NCBI GenBank assembly: GCA_023667695.1
Contig: JAMOZY010000001.1
Span: 62,001-126,000, forward strand
DNA: 64,000 nucleotides
Reading direction: 5' to 3'
Origin: Clostridium sp.
GTDB taxonomy: Bacteria > Bacillota > Clostridia > Lachnospirales > Lachnospiraceae
The notes under the pieces were generated by a model. It was not told where the DNA came from and did not search any database. It saw only the letters and a list, made by a program, of their open reading frames with translations. Positions 33,493 through 42,022 of the stretch are shown here, piece by piece (position 1 is the first letter of the stretch; each line of letters starts with the position of its first letter). The position numbers and the translations under genes were made by a program.

Positions 33493-34542
33493 ATGAAAAT
33501 TATTGTTGCAACAGCACAGGCTTTATTTGTGAAAGGCGGAGCGGAATTTCTGACAGAAAATCTTTGTAATGCACTGATTCATGCAGGGCATCAGGTGGAA
33601 ATTGTGAATATTCCCTTTATGGACCGTCCTTTGGAAATTATTGAGGACCAGATGATTGCCGCCAGACTGATGGAAATCTCTGCTTCCTGGGCAGGGAGGA
33701 CGGATTTATGCATTGGATTGAAATTTCCTTCTTACTATATCCCCCATCCCAACAAAGTATTGTGGGTTCTCCATCAGCACCGGGCCGCTTATGATTTGTT
33801 TGATACGCCTTATAGTAACATCAAGAATGATGATGTAGGAAATGCGGTTCGAAATCTGATTATGAATGGGGACAACCGTTATCTTCCGGAGGCGGAGCGA
33901 ATCTATACCATTGCGAAAAATGTATCAAAACGACTGGAAAAATACAACGGAATTCCCTCTACCCCACTGTATCACCCATGTCCGGGCATGGAGCAGTTCT
34001 ATTGTGAGCAATATGAGGAATATATTCTGATGCCAAGCCGGATTACCCAGGCAAAGCGGCAGTATCTGGCACTGGAAGCACTGGCAGAAACGAAGACGAA
34101 GGTCATGCTGTATATATTAGGAAAGGCGGACCACGAGGCGGAAAAGAAGAAGCTGGATGTCTATATTGAGGAGCATCATTTACAGGACAGAGTGCGGTTT
34201 TTGGACTTTGTTCCACAGGAGGAAAAGGTCCGGCTCTATGCCAATGCCAAGGCTGTATTATTTATTCCAAAGGATGAAGACTATGGCTATATTACCCTGG
34301 AGGCTATGGCAGCGTCAAAGCCAGTCATTACCGCGACGGACAGCGGAGGACCCTTGGAGTTTGTTGTCCAGCACGAGAATGGAATCATAGCAGAACCGAA
34401 TGCATCTGCGATTGCAGAGGCCATGGATAGGATGTGGAGTTCGAGGACAATGCCCCGGGAATACGGGCAGCGGGCAAGAAAACGGCTGGATGAGATGGAG
34501 ATTACCTGGGACAGGGTGGTAAAGGAGTTGATTGGAAGATGA
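33493..34542 (+). CDS. GT4-type glycosyltransferase
   Basis: A 349-aa GT-B enzyme. The N-terminal GGAEFLTENLCNAL (residues about 13-26) is the usual glycine-rich loop of GT4 family acceptor domains. The donor domain has a PSRITQAKRQYLALEAL stretch and the motif EDYGYITLEAMAASKPVI (near 258), with Glu residues contacting the nucleotide-sugar. No membrane segment. Its last four bases overlap the next ORF (ATGA). Close in pattern to the first half of the double glycosyltransferase at 35030. Confidence 0.88.
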   Translation: MKIIVATAQALFVKGGAEFLTENLCNALIHAGHQVEIVNIPFMDRPLEIIEDQMIAARLMEISASWAGRTDLCIGLKFPSYYIPHPNKVLWVLHQHRAAYDLFDTPYSNIKNDDVGNAVRNLIMNGDNRYLPEAERIYTIAKNVSKRLEKYNGIPSTPLYHPCPGMEQFYCEQYEEYILMPSRITQAKRQYLALEALAETKTKVMLYILGKADHEAEKKKLDVYIEEHHLQDRVRFLDFVPQEEKVRLYANAKAVLFIPKDEDYGYITLEAMAASKPVITATDSGGPLEFVVQHENGIIAEPNASAIAEAMDRMWSSRTMPREYGQRARKRLDEMEITWDRVVKELIGR

Positions 34543-35033
34543 TGGAGACCAGAGAAAAGATTCAGACGATTATACAGGAGCTTGAAACACCGGAGCGGCA
34601 AAGCGGAAAGCAGATTGGCGAGCGGATTCTGGGCAGAAAGGTAGCGGATGGGAACGGAGCGGTTTCCAACTGTAGTCTGGAGATTCAGCAGATGCAGGAG
34701 CATGTGGAACATAATAACGAGAATTATGTTATTTCTTTAGAAGAGGAGCCGGGCGGAAGATTAGGATTTATCCGGAAGCATGGATATGAGTATTGGCGCA
34801 GCTGTGTAGGCTCTGTGGCAGAGCAGCAGACAGCCTTTAATGCTTCGGTTACCCGTTCCATTAATCATTTATATAATAATATGATTATTCTTCAACAGTA
34901 TGCTGACCGACAGGCAGGCATTATACGGAGTCTGGAGAAGGAGCTGGCACGGCAGCAGTTTTTGAATACGGTTAGTGAAGAAAAAATAAAAGAATTGCAG
35001 CGCAGGCTGAATCGGGAAGGAGAAGGGATATGA
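34539..35033 (+). CDS. Coiled-coil protein of the glycosyltransferase cluster
   Basis: A 164-aa protein with no recognised domain. The N-terminal third is charged and helical, the middle (GFIRKHGYEYWRSCVGSVAE) is more compact, and the C-terminal 70 residues form a heptad-rich coiled coil (NMIILQQYADRQAGIIRSLE and onward). No signal peptide. It is coupled by ATGA overlaps to glycosyltransferase genes on both sides. The 43339 protein has a similar layout, and leaderless coiled-coil proteins of this sort often sit as the N-terminal part of methyltransferases in antigen loci. A scaffolding or chain-length role is inference. Confidence 0.6.
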   Translation: MMETREKIQTIIQELETPERQSGKQIGERILGRKVADGNGAVSNCSLEIQQMQEHVEHNNENYVISLEEEPGGRLGFIRKHGYEYWRSCVGSVAEQQTAFNASVTRSINHLYNNMIILQQYADRQAGIIRSLEKELARQQFLNTVSEEKIKELQRRLNREGEGI

Positions 35034-37402
35034 AGATTGCGATTGTAAGCCCCAGTCCGGTTCCCTTTACCATAGGAGGGATTGAGAATCTTTCCTGGGG
35101 ACTTTGTGAGGCCATAAATCAGCTGCCTTCCTGTCAATGCGAGCTGCTTAAGCTGCCATCCAGAGAACTGGGATTTTGGGAATTAATTCATAATTATTAT
35201 AACTTTTATCATCTGGATGTCAGTCATTTTGATACGGTAATCTGTATGAAATATCCGGCATGGATGATACAGCATCCCAATTGTATCATCTACATGGCAC
35301 ATTGTCTGAGAGGTCTGTATGACACCTATGGTAATACGAAACGGTCGATGGAGGTAGAGACAGAACAGCCGGAGGTGCGGCGGCTTCTGGAATATATGGA
35401 GGACCAGCCGGAACCGGAGAGCTTAGAGCCTTTTTTTCAGATGTTATTTGACTTGGAGGAAAAGGAATCCATACCAGAGGAGCTTCTGCTCTTCCCGGGA
35501 CCGCTGATTCGGAAAATCATACACTATATGGACCAGTTTGCTTTTTTGAAGCATACCGACAGACCGGTGTTCGCGATTTCGGAAACTGTGAAGGCGCGTT
35601 GGGAGTATTTTCCAAGCCGGGCGGATGTGAAGGTAGTGTATCCGCCGACTACGGTGAAGCAGGGAAACGCCGGAGAATACCGTTATATATTTGTAGTCAG
35701 CCGGCTGGACCGGCCGAAGCGGATTGATTTGCTGCTTCGTGCCATGCATTATGTGAATGCAGATATTAAGCTTTATATTGCAGGCACCGGTCCGATGGAG
35801 GCGGAGCTAAAGAAGCTGGCAATGGGAGATGACCGGATTGAATTCCTTGGCTATGTAAAGGATGAGGAAATTAGTGAATGGTATGCCAATAGTCTGGTAA
35901 TCCCTTATTTTCCCTATGATGAAGATTATGGCTTGATTACCATTGAAGCCATGCTTCATAAAAAGCCTGTGATTACTACAACAGATGCAGGGGGACCTAC
36001 CGAGTTCGTTGTGGATGGAGAAACCGGATACATTACAAGCCTAGGAGAACGGGAGATTGCAGCCAGAATCGATTATCTTGCAGCGCATCCAGAGGAAGCA
36101 AAGCGGATGGGAGAGCAGGCTTATGATAAGGTGAAGGATATTACATGGGAATCCACTGTGGAGCAGCTGCTAAGACCGGAGACCGGGCAGCAGAAGGAGC
36201 CGAGAAAGAAGCTGACGGTGTCGGTTACTTTTCCGATTTATCCTCCCACCGGAGGCGGACAAGTCCGAATCTATCAGCTGTATAAGCATTTTGCTGCGGA
36301 ATATGATGTAGAGCTGGTTACATTTACGAGAATGGATAAGCCTTCCTTCCAGGAGCGAATTGCTTCGAACCTGTGGGAGACCAGAATTCCCAAAAGTGTA
36401 GTGCATCAGCTTCAGGAAAATGAACTGGAGAAGGAAATGCAGATTTCCGTAGGGGATGTAGCGATGTTCGAAAATGCAGAAAAAACGGTGCGGTATGGAG
36501 AAAAACTAAAGGCATCCATAGAAAGCAGTGAGCTGGTGATTCTGTCCCATCCGTATCTGTATTATGAGGTGCAGAAATATATTGGCAATCGCCCCTTTTT
36601 GTATGAAGCACAGGATGTGGAGTATCTGATAAAAAAGCAGATGCTGCCGGATACGGAGCATAGGAAAAGGCTGCTGGAGCAGCTACAGGAGGCGGAACGG
36701 CTTTGCTGTGAAAACAGCCTGTTGATTATGACCTGTTCCGATGGAGACAAGGAGGCTCTGTGCGAGCTGTATCCGATTAATCCGGACAAGGTCATTGTAG
36801 TACCCAATGGCGTGGATGTGGAGGATATGAGCTTTATTCCCATGGAGCATCGGCTTGAGAATAAAAGGCTTATGAACCTGGAGGAGAACAAAATCGGTTT
36901 ATTTATGGGAAGCGGACATAAGCCCAATTATGAAGCCTGCGAACATATTTTTCAGATGGCAGAGGAGCTTCCGGAGGTGACATTCCTGATTATTGGAACT
37001 GCGTGTATTTATTTTCAGCAGCATGGAGAGGAATATCAGATTCCGCCTAATGTAGGAATGCTGGGAGCAGTATCGGAGGCGGAAAAGAAGCGTCTGTTTT
37101 CTGTGGTGGATTTTGCATTGAATCCGATGACTTCCGGTTCCGGAACGAATCTGAAGCTGTTTGATTATATGGCAGCTGGTATTCCGGTCATTACTACAGA
37201 GTTTGGCACCAGAGGCGTAGAACAGAAGGACAGCTTTCTGATTGCATCCGTGGAGGAAATGCCCCGGATTATCCGGTCTTTTCGACTGGAAGAGCAGGAG
37301 GAGCGAATCCGAAAGGCCAGAACCGTGGCAGAGCAGGAGTTTTCCTGGAGCCATATCGGGACGGAAGCCCTGAACGCAATAAAGGCGCGACTGTCGGACT
37401 GA
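35030..37402 (+). CDS. Double glycosyltransferase (two GT4 domains)
   Basis: 790 aa, two GT-B enzymes in one chain. Domain A (1 to about 385): GGIENLSWGLCEAI near the N-terminus and EDYGLITIEAMLHKKPVI near residue 300. Domain B (about 394-790): PPTGGGQVRIYQLYKHF, ending with a SGSGTNLKLFDYMAAGIPVI donor motif. Two catalytic units in one polypeptide suggest two consecutive sugar additions, perhaps a repeating disaccharide step. No membrane segment. ATGA overlap with the coiled-coil gene. Domain A is close in pattern to the enzyme at 33493; domain B is a different GT4 subtype, so this is a fusion and not a simple duplication. Confidence 0.9.
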   Translation: MKIAIVSPSPVPFTIGGIENLSWGLCEAINQLPSCQCELLKLPSRELGFWELIHNYYNFYHLDVSHFDTVICMKYPAWMIQHPNCIIYMAHCLRGLYDTYGNTKRSMEVETEQPEVRRLLEYMEDQPEPESLEPFFQMLFDLEEKESIPEELLLFPGPLIRKIIHYMDQFAFLKHTDRPVFAISETVKARWEYFPSRADVKVVYPPTTVKQGNAGEYRYIFVVSRLDRPKRIDLLLRAMHYVNADIKLYIAGTGPMEAELKKLAMGDDRIEFLGYVKDEEISEWYANSLVIPYFPYDEDYGLITIEAMLHKKPVITTTDAGGPTEFVVDGETGYITSLGEREIAARIDYLAAHPEEAKRMGEQAYDKVKDITWESTVEQLLRPETGQQKEPRKKLTVSVTFPIYPPTGGGQVRIYQLYKHFAAEYDVELVTFTRMDKPSFQERIASNLWETRIPKSVVHQLQENELEKEMQISVGDVAMFENAEKTVRYGEKLKASIESSELVILSHPYLYYEVQKYIGNRPFLYEAQDVEYLIKKQMLPDTEHRKRLLEQLQEAERLCCENSLLIMTCSDGDKEALCELYPINPDKVIVVPNGVDVEDMSFIPMEHRLENKRLMNLEENKIGLFMGSGHKPNYEACEHIFQMAEELPEVTFLIIGTACIYFQQHGEEYQIPPNVGMLGAVSEAEKKRLFSVVDFALNPMTSGSGTNLKLFDYMAAGIPVITTEFGTRGVEQKDSFLIASVEEMPRIIRSFRLEEQEERIRKARTVAEQEFSWSHIGTEALNAIKARLSD

Positions 37403-37471
37403 CAGATTCCCTTAAAAAAGTTTCCGAAAGAAATCAGGGAAAATAAAGAGTGTAGAAAAAGGAGGAAGACA

Positions 37472-39262
37472 ATGAAACATTTAAAACGAATGCTTGCCAT
37501 GCTGCTTGCATGTGCAATGGTACTGGTGATGCTTCCGGAGCAGCCGGTACAGGCGGCGACCATGACGCCGGTACAGGCTCATGGACAGCTGCGGGTAAAC
37601 GGAACCCAGATTGTGGACCAGAAGGGAAATCCATTTCAATTACGTGGAATCAGTACCCATGGTATTAACTGGGATGTAGGAAAGCCTTATGTAAATCAGG
37701 CAGCCTTTCAGACCCTGCGGGACGACTGGGGCGCCAATGCCGTTCGTCTGGCAATGTATACAATAGAATATAACGGTTATTGCAGCGGCGGTAATCAGAA
37801 TGAATTGAAGAATACCTTGTATAATGGTGTGGAATATGCGAAAAATCTGGGTATGTATGCCATTATTGACTGGCATGTTTTAAATGACCAGAATCCGCTG
37901 ACCTATATGGAGCAGGCAAAGGGATTCTTCAGTGAAGTGTCAGCAAGATATAAGGATTATAATAATGTATTATATGAAATCTGTAATGAGCCGAATAATT
38001 GCAGCTGGGATGATATTAAGACCTATGCCAATACCATTATTCCTATCATCCGCGCCAATGACCCGGATGCCATCATCATCGTAGGAACGCCTACCTGGTC
38101 CCAGCTGGGACAATGGGGACATACCAATGAAGTGGCAGAATCTCCATTGACCGGATACAGCAATATTGTGTATACCCTGCATTTTTACTGTGCCGAGGCA
38201 TCCCATACCCAGTATCTTCCGGCAAAGGTGGATTACGCCGTATCCAAGGGGCTTCCGATTCTGGTGTCTGAATTTGGTGTTTCTGCTGCAAATGGTGACG
38301 GACAGATTGATACCGCACAGGCAGTGGCCTGGATGAATAAGCTGGATAGTTATAAGATTGGTTATTTCTGCTGGAGCCTGAGCAATAAGAGCGAAAGCGC
38401 TTCTCTGATATCCAGCTCCTGTGGTAAGACCTCCGGCTGGAGCGATGGGGAATTAAGCGATGCCGGAAGGTTTATTAAGGCTCAGTATCAGGCAAGACGT
38501 GAGAATCTGGAGGTCTATACGGAGGAACAGATTAAGTCCGTCAATGATTTCGTTGCCCGGCTGTATGTGAAGGTGCTTGGACGCCAGCCGGAGCAGGACG
38601 GTCAGGCTTACTGGGTATCCGAGCTGCTGAACCGGAGTAAGAGCGGCGCCCAGGTCGGACGGGGCTTTGTCTTTAGCGAGGAGTATAAAAACAAGAATAC
38701 TTCAGATGGAGATTTTATAGAAATGCTCTATGTGGTATTTATGGACCGAAGCTCTGATGCCGGAGGAAAGGCTTATTGGATGGATTGTCTGAATCAGGGC
38801 TTATCCAGAGAATATGTATTCCAGGGCTTTGCCCATTCCCAGGAGTATACCAATATCTGTAATTCCTACGGGATTGAACGGGGGACGGCTCCATCTACCC
38901 AGGCAAGAGACAAGAACCGGAATCTGACGGCATTTGTGAACCGGATTTATATAAAAGCCATGGAGCGGAGCGGAGAAGGTGACGGACTGAATTATTGGTG
39001 TGCTGCCATTCAGAACCGGTCTAAGACACCGGTACAGGTAGCGGAATACTTTATGACTTCTCAGGAATTCCGGAATAAGAATTTAAGCAATGAAGCCTAT
39101 ATCAAGGTCTTATACCGCACCTTTATGGACCGGGAATATGACCAGGCAGGTCTGAATTACTGGATGAATGAGCTGAACCGCGGCTGCAGCCGGGAGGATA
39201 TCATGCGGAGATTTGCAGGCTGTCCGGAGTTTCGGGAGATTATGGCTTCCTTTGGGTTGTAA
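37472..39262 (+). CDS. Secreted GH5 endoglucanase with DUF4214 tail
   Basis: 596 aa. Signal peptide 1-28 (ends VQAATM). Family 5 glycoside hydrolase (about 35-345): acid/base Glu173 in EICNEPNN, nucleophile Glu267 in LVSEFGVS, and DWHVLNDQNP near residue 130, features of endo-1,4-beta-glucanases (GH5_2-like). Four DUF4214 units follow directly (about 356-596) without any linker Ig domain, ending MASFGL. No LPXTG, SLH or carbohydrate-binding module of a known kind is visible. AAAGGAGGAAG precedes the ATG. It follows the double glycosyltransferase by 70 bases, so an enzyme for plant beta-glucans sits inside a surface-polysaccharide locus. Confidence 0.92.
   Translation: MKHLKRMLAMLLACAMVLVMLPEQPVQAATMTPVQAHGQLRVNGTQIVDQKGNPFQLRGISTHGINWDVGKPYVNQAAFQTLRDDWGANAVRLAMYTIEYNGYCSGGNQNELKNTLYNGVEYAKNLGMYAIIDWHVLNDQNPLTYMEQAKGFFSEVSARYKDYNNVLYEICNEPNNCSWDDIKTYANTIIPIIRANDPDAIIIVGTPTWSQLGQWGHTNEVAESPLTGYSNIVYTLHFYCAEASHTQYLPAKVDYAVSKGLPILVSEFGVSAANGDGQIDTAQAVAWMNKLDSYKIGYFCWSLSNKSESASLISSSCGKTSGWSDGELSDAGRFIKAQYQARRENLEVYTEEQIKSVNDFVARLYVKVLGRQPEQDGQAYWVSELLNRSKSGAQVGRGFVFSEEYKNKNTSDGDFIEMLYVVFMDRSSDAGGKAYWMDCLNQGLSREYVFQGFAHSQEYTNICNSYGIERGTAPSTQARDKNRNLTAFVNRIYIKAMERSGEGDGLNYWCAAIQNRSKTPVQVAEYFMTSQEFRNKNLSNEAYIKVLYRTFMDREYDQAGLNYWMNELNRGCSREDIMRRFAGCPEFREIMASFGL
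38537..39259 (+). repeat. DUF4214 tail copy 3 (GH5 enzyme)
   Basis: Third copy of the four-unit tail, same length and order as copies 1 and 2 but with more base changes. Shared stretches include the HSQEYTNICNSYGIERG-encoding region around 38840-38885. Confidence 0.7.
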
Positions 39263-39314
39263 AGGTATTTGATTTTCATATACATGGAATTAACTAGTGT
39301 CAGGAGAAACCTTC

Positions 39315-39920
39315 ATGGAGAATTTATATGATACAGATATTGAGGTTGTCAAAAACAGGATAAAAAAGGAAGCGGAAGGCTTAGTATATACGGATTGGTA
39401 TGGCATACAGGAATTAGATGGCAGGCGATTGCTGGAGATGGAGGAACGGGAGTTTATTAAGATTCTGTACAAAGCTGTCCTAAAGCGTCCGGCTGCGGCA
39501 GAAGACTTTCGAATTATGCTTGGAGCCTTGAACTATGGAAATGCCCATCGGATTGATGTGATTGATGCCGTGCAGACCTCGGAAGAAGCAAAGCAGTTTG
39601 AACCGATTACTATTACCGGCTTGGAGAAAGTAAGAAAAAAGTTGAAGCGAAGTAAAAAAATAAAATCGATTCCGGTACTCGGATATTTCCTTCGGTGGTG
39701 TAAGATAGTTGTACAGCTGCCGAAGGAGCTGGAGTACCTGCAAGAGAAAATAGATAATATTGGAAAACAGCAGATGGAGCAGGCTAAGCTTCAGGAGGAT
39801 GCATGGAATGCAATGCAGAACCTACAGACATGCGTACAAAATACCAACAGAACTTTGCAGCATGTGAATCAAGTATTGGAGAATTATCATCTCAACACAG
39901 AAGAAAAACAGATGGATTAA
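39315..39920 (+). CDS. Leaderless DUF4214 protein with coiled coil
   Basis: A 201-aa protein without a signal peptide. AGGAG at 39302-39306 selects ATG 39315; an in-frame GTG at 39297 overlaps that region. A single DUF4214-like unit (about 40-95; EFIKILYKAVLKRPA, then DAVQTSEEAKQF) is followed by a basic stretch (KKLKRSKKIKSIP), one weak hydrophobic patch (VLGYFLRWCKIVVQL) and a C-terminal coiled coil (about 140-200). It sits between the GH5 gene and a GT4 gene. DUF4214 units do occur on cytoplasmic glycosyltransferase-cluster proteins, so this one may work at the inner face of the membrane while the others work outside. Confidence 0.7.
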   Translation: MENLYDTDIEVVKNRIKKEAEGLVYTDWYGIQELDGRRLLEMEEREFIKILYKAVLKRPAAAEDFRIMLGALNYGNAHRIDVIDAVQTSEEAKQFEPITITGLEKVRKKLKRSKKIKSIPVLGYFLRWCKIVVQLPKELEYLQEKIDNIGKQQMEQAKLQEDAWNAMQNLQTCVQNTNRTLQHVNQVLENYHLNTEEKQMD

Positions 39921-39960
39921 AGGGAAAGGAACGGGTATATTTTATTGTGGCGGTGAAGGA

Positions 39961-41058
39961 ATGAGAACAATAATATTAATGCATCAGACAGTGACGAATC
40001 ATGACGCAATTGGTAATGACATTGAAGGGATGTATCGGCTATTGTCAGAGAAAAACGCCTGTTATGTCTATGCGGTGTATCAATTGAATACAAAGGTAAC
40101 ATATATAAGTATGGATGAATTAGAAAAAGTGATAAAAACCCCCGAAACGGTTGTCATTTATCATCATAGTGGTTTTTGGGAGCAGGGGGAAGCCGTTTTA
40201 GATGCTTGTATGTGTAAAATAGTGATTCGTTACCACAATATTACACCACCGGAGTTTTTTAAACCATATAGTGAATTGCACTATTCACAGTGTAAATATG
40301 GAAGAGAGCAGACGGAACGATTTATAAAAAAGTATTCCCGAGCAATCTGGCTTTCTGATTCTGCATACAATCAAGGAGAGATTCATGATATTCCGGAAGA
40401 ACGGTTATCAATCTGTCCGCCGTTTCACAAAATTGATAAATGGAGGACAAAGCAGCCAAGTGAAAGGGTTCTGCAGGAACTACTATATGATGATTGCTTA
40501 CAGGTTTTGTTTGTAGGAAGAATTGCACCGAATAAAGGGCATTTGTTTATGCTGGAGGTATTAAGCTGTTATTGTGAGAATTATGATACATCCATTGTAT
40601 TGCGAATCGTAGGAAGACAGGATGATTTATTGAAAGGTTATAACGAGGAAATCAAACAGCATATCCGCTGTCATGAATTAGAAGGAAATGTAAAGTTTAT
40701 CGGTGAGGTTACGGATTCTGCTTTGCTTGCATATTACCATGGAAGTGATGTGTTTCTTTGTGTTAGCGAACATGAAGGTTTTTGTGTTCCACTCCTGGAA
40801 GCACAGAGTTGTGGGCTGCCGATTCTTGCAAGAAAGCTTTGTGCTGTTCCGGATACTCTGGGAGAGCAGCAGCTTCTGTTAGAAGAGGATGTACGGGAAT
40901 ATGCAGCAGCTTTGCATGAACTGAAGCAGAATCAAGAATTAGTGGATTATGTGAGGAAACAGGGAAAAAGGAACTATAAAACGCAATATATAAATGAGGT
41001 TATTACAAAGAGATTTGTAGAATTTATAAGAGAGAAAGTGGAAGTATCCATAATTTGA
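39961..41058 (+). CDS. GT4-type glycosyltransferase
   Basis: A 365-aa GT-B enzyme. The donor domain is clear: VLFVGRIAPNKGHLFMLEVL near residue 180, and the motif EHEGFCVPLLEAQSCGLPIL near 270. The N-terminal domain is unusual in starting MRTIILMHQTVTNHDAIGND. No membrane segment. The ribosome binding site (GAAGGA) abuts the ATG with almost no spacing, so the start is a little uncertain. From about here on, base composition is clearly more AT-rich than the preceding 15 kb. Confidence 0.85.
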   Translation: MRTIILMHQTVTNHDAIGNDIEGMYRLLSEKNACYVYAVYQLNTKVTYISMDELEKVIKTPETVVIYHHSGFWEQGEAVLDACMCKIVIRYHNITPPEFFKPYSELHYSQCKYGREQTERFIKKYSRAIWLSDSAYNQGEIHDIPEERLSICPPFHKIDKWRTKQPSERVLQELLYDDCLQVLFVGRIAPNKGHLFMLEVLSCYCENYDTSIVLRIVGRQDDLLKGYNEEIKQHIRCHELEGNVKFIGEVTDSALLAYYHGSDVFLCVSEHEGFCVPLLEAQSCGLPILARKLCAVPDTLGEQQLLLEEDVREYAAALHELKQNQELVDYVRKQGKRNYKTQYINEVITKRFVEFIREKVEVSII

Positions 41059-41084
41059 ATTGCTTGAATTATAGATGGAAAAAG

Positions 41085-41113
41085 TTGTAATATTGTTCTA
41101 TGTGATGTATAAT
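41085..41113 (+). promoter_or_regulatory. Promoter of the ABC exporter operon
   Basis: TTGTAA at 41085-41090 and a perfect TATAAT at 41108-41113, spacer 17. It starts the exporter genes and probably the long glycosyltransferase run after them. Confidence 0.75.
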
Positions 41114-41155
41114 AGTGCCGTTATGCAAAAATGTTAGAACATGGAAGGACATGAA

Positions 41156-41932
41156 ATGAACGCACTGAAAGAATTATATGCATATCGACAAATGATAGCA
41201 GGATTGGTAAAAAAGGAACTAAGAGGAAGATATAAGGGTTCTGTTCTTGGCTTTCTCTGGACATTTATCAATCCTTTGTTGCAATTGCTGGTTTATACGA
41301 TGGTATTTTCTGTCATTATGAAAAACGGCATAGAAAAGTATTATATTTATTTGTTTGTAGGCTTAATTCCCTGGATTTTTTTCAGCACTTCGGTTACCAG
41401 TGGGAGTAGTTGTATCATTCAATCAAAAGAAATGGTGAAAAAAATATACTTTCCGAGAGAAGTCTTACCGATTTCAACTGTAACCAGTGGATTTATTAAT
41501 ATGCTTTATTGTTTTGTTGTAATTTTTGCCGTTTTATTTGTATCCGGAATCGGAATTAATTGGAAGGCTGTTTTGTTTTTGCCACCTGTTATGGTTGTGG
41601 AATATCTGTTAGCTTTGGGATTTGCCTTGTTCTTTTCGGCATTAACGGTTTATTTTCGTGATTTAGAATATATTCTTGGTATTATTACAATGGCATGGAT
41701 GTATCTGACCCCCGTTTTATATTCCATTGATATTGTGCCGGAGGAATTGCAAATTATACTAAAGCTGAATCCAATGACCTCAGTTATAGTTGCCTATAGG
41801 GATATCTTGTATTTTAAAGCGGTGCCTCAAATGGAGACATTGCTGACAGCATTAATAGTTGGAGTTGTTTTCTGTGTTTTGGGATATATTGTGTTTCATA
41901 AATTACAAAAAAATTTCGTAGAGGAATTGTAA
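41156..41932 (+). CDS. wzm: ABC polysaccharide exporter, membrane subunit (Wzm-like)
   Basis: A 258-aa ABC-2-type permease with six membrane segments. The opening LVKKELRGRYKGSVLGFLWTFINPL is the typical start of O-antigen/teichoic-acid exporters (Wzm, TagG), and the C-terminal LNPMTSVIVAYRD is conserved in the same family. It exports a lipid-linked glycan across the membrane with the ATPase encoded next. ATG 41156 is chosen because GAAGGA is seven bases upstream; ATG 41141 overlaps that site. Confidence 0.9.
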   Translation: MNALKELYAYRQMIAGLVKKELRGRYKGSVLGFLWTFINPLLQLLVYTMVFSVIMKNGIEKYYIYLFVGLIPWIFFSTSVTSGSSCIIQSKEMVKKIYFPREVLPISTVTSGFINMLYCFVVIFAVLFVSGIGINWKAVLFLPPVMVVEYLLALGFALFFSALTVYFRDLEYILGIITMAWMYLTPVLYSIDIVPEELQIILKLNPMTSVIVAYRDILYFKAVPQMETLLTALIVGVVFCVLGYIVFHKLQKNFVEEL

Positions 41933-42022
41933 AATAAGAATATTCAATTATGAATTCTGACAATAGAGAGGCGGTAGAGGTATATTCTAAAGCCGGTGAA
42001 AAGGATACATCAGGAGGCAGAG

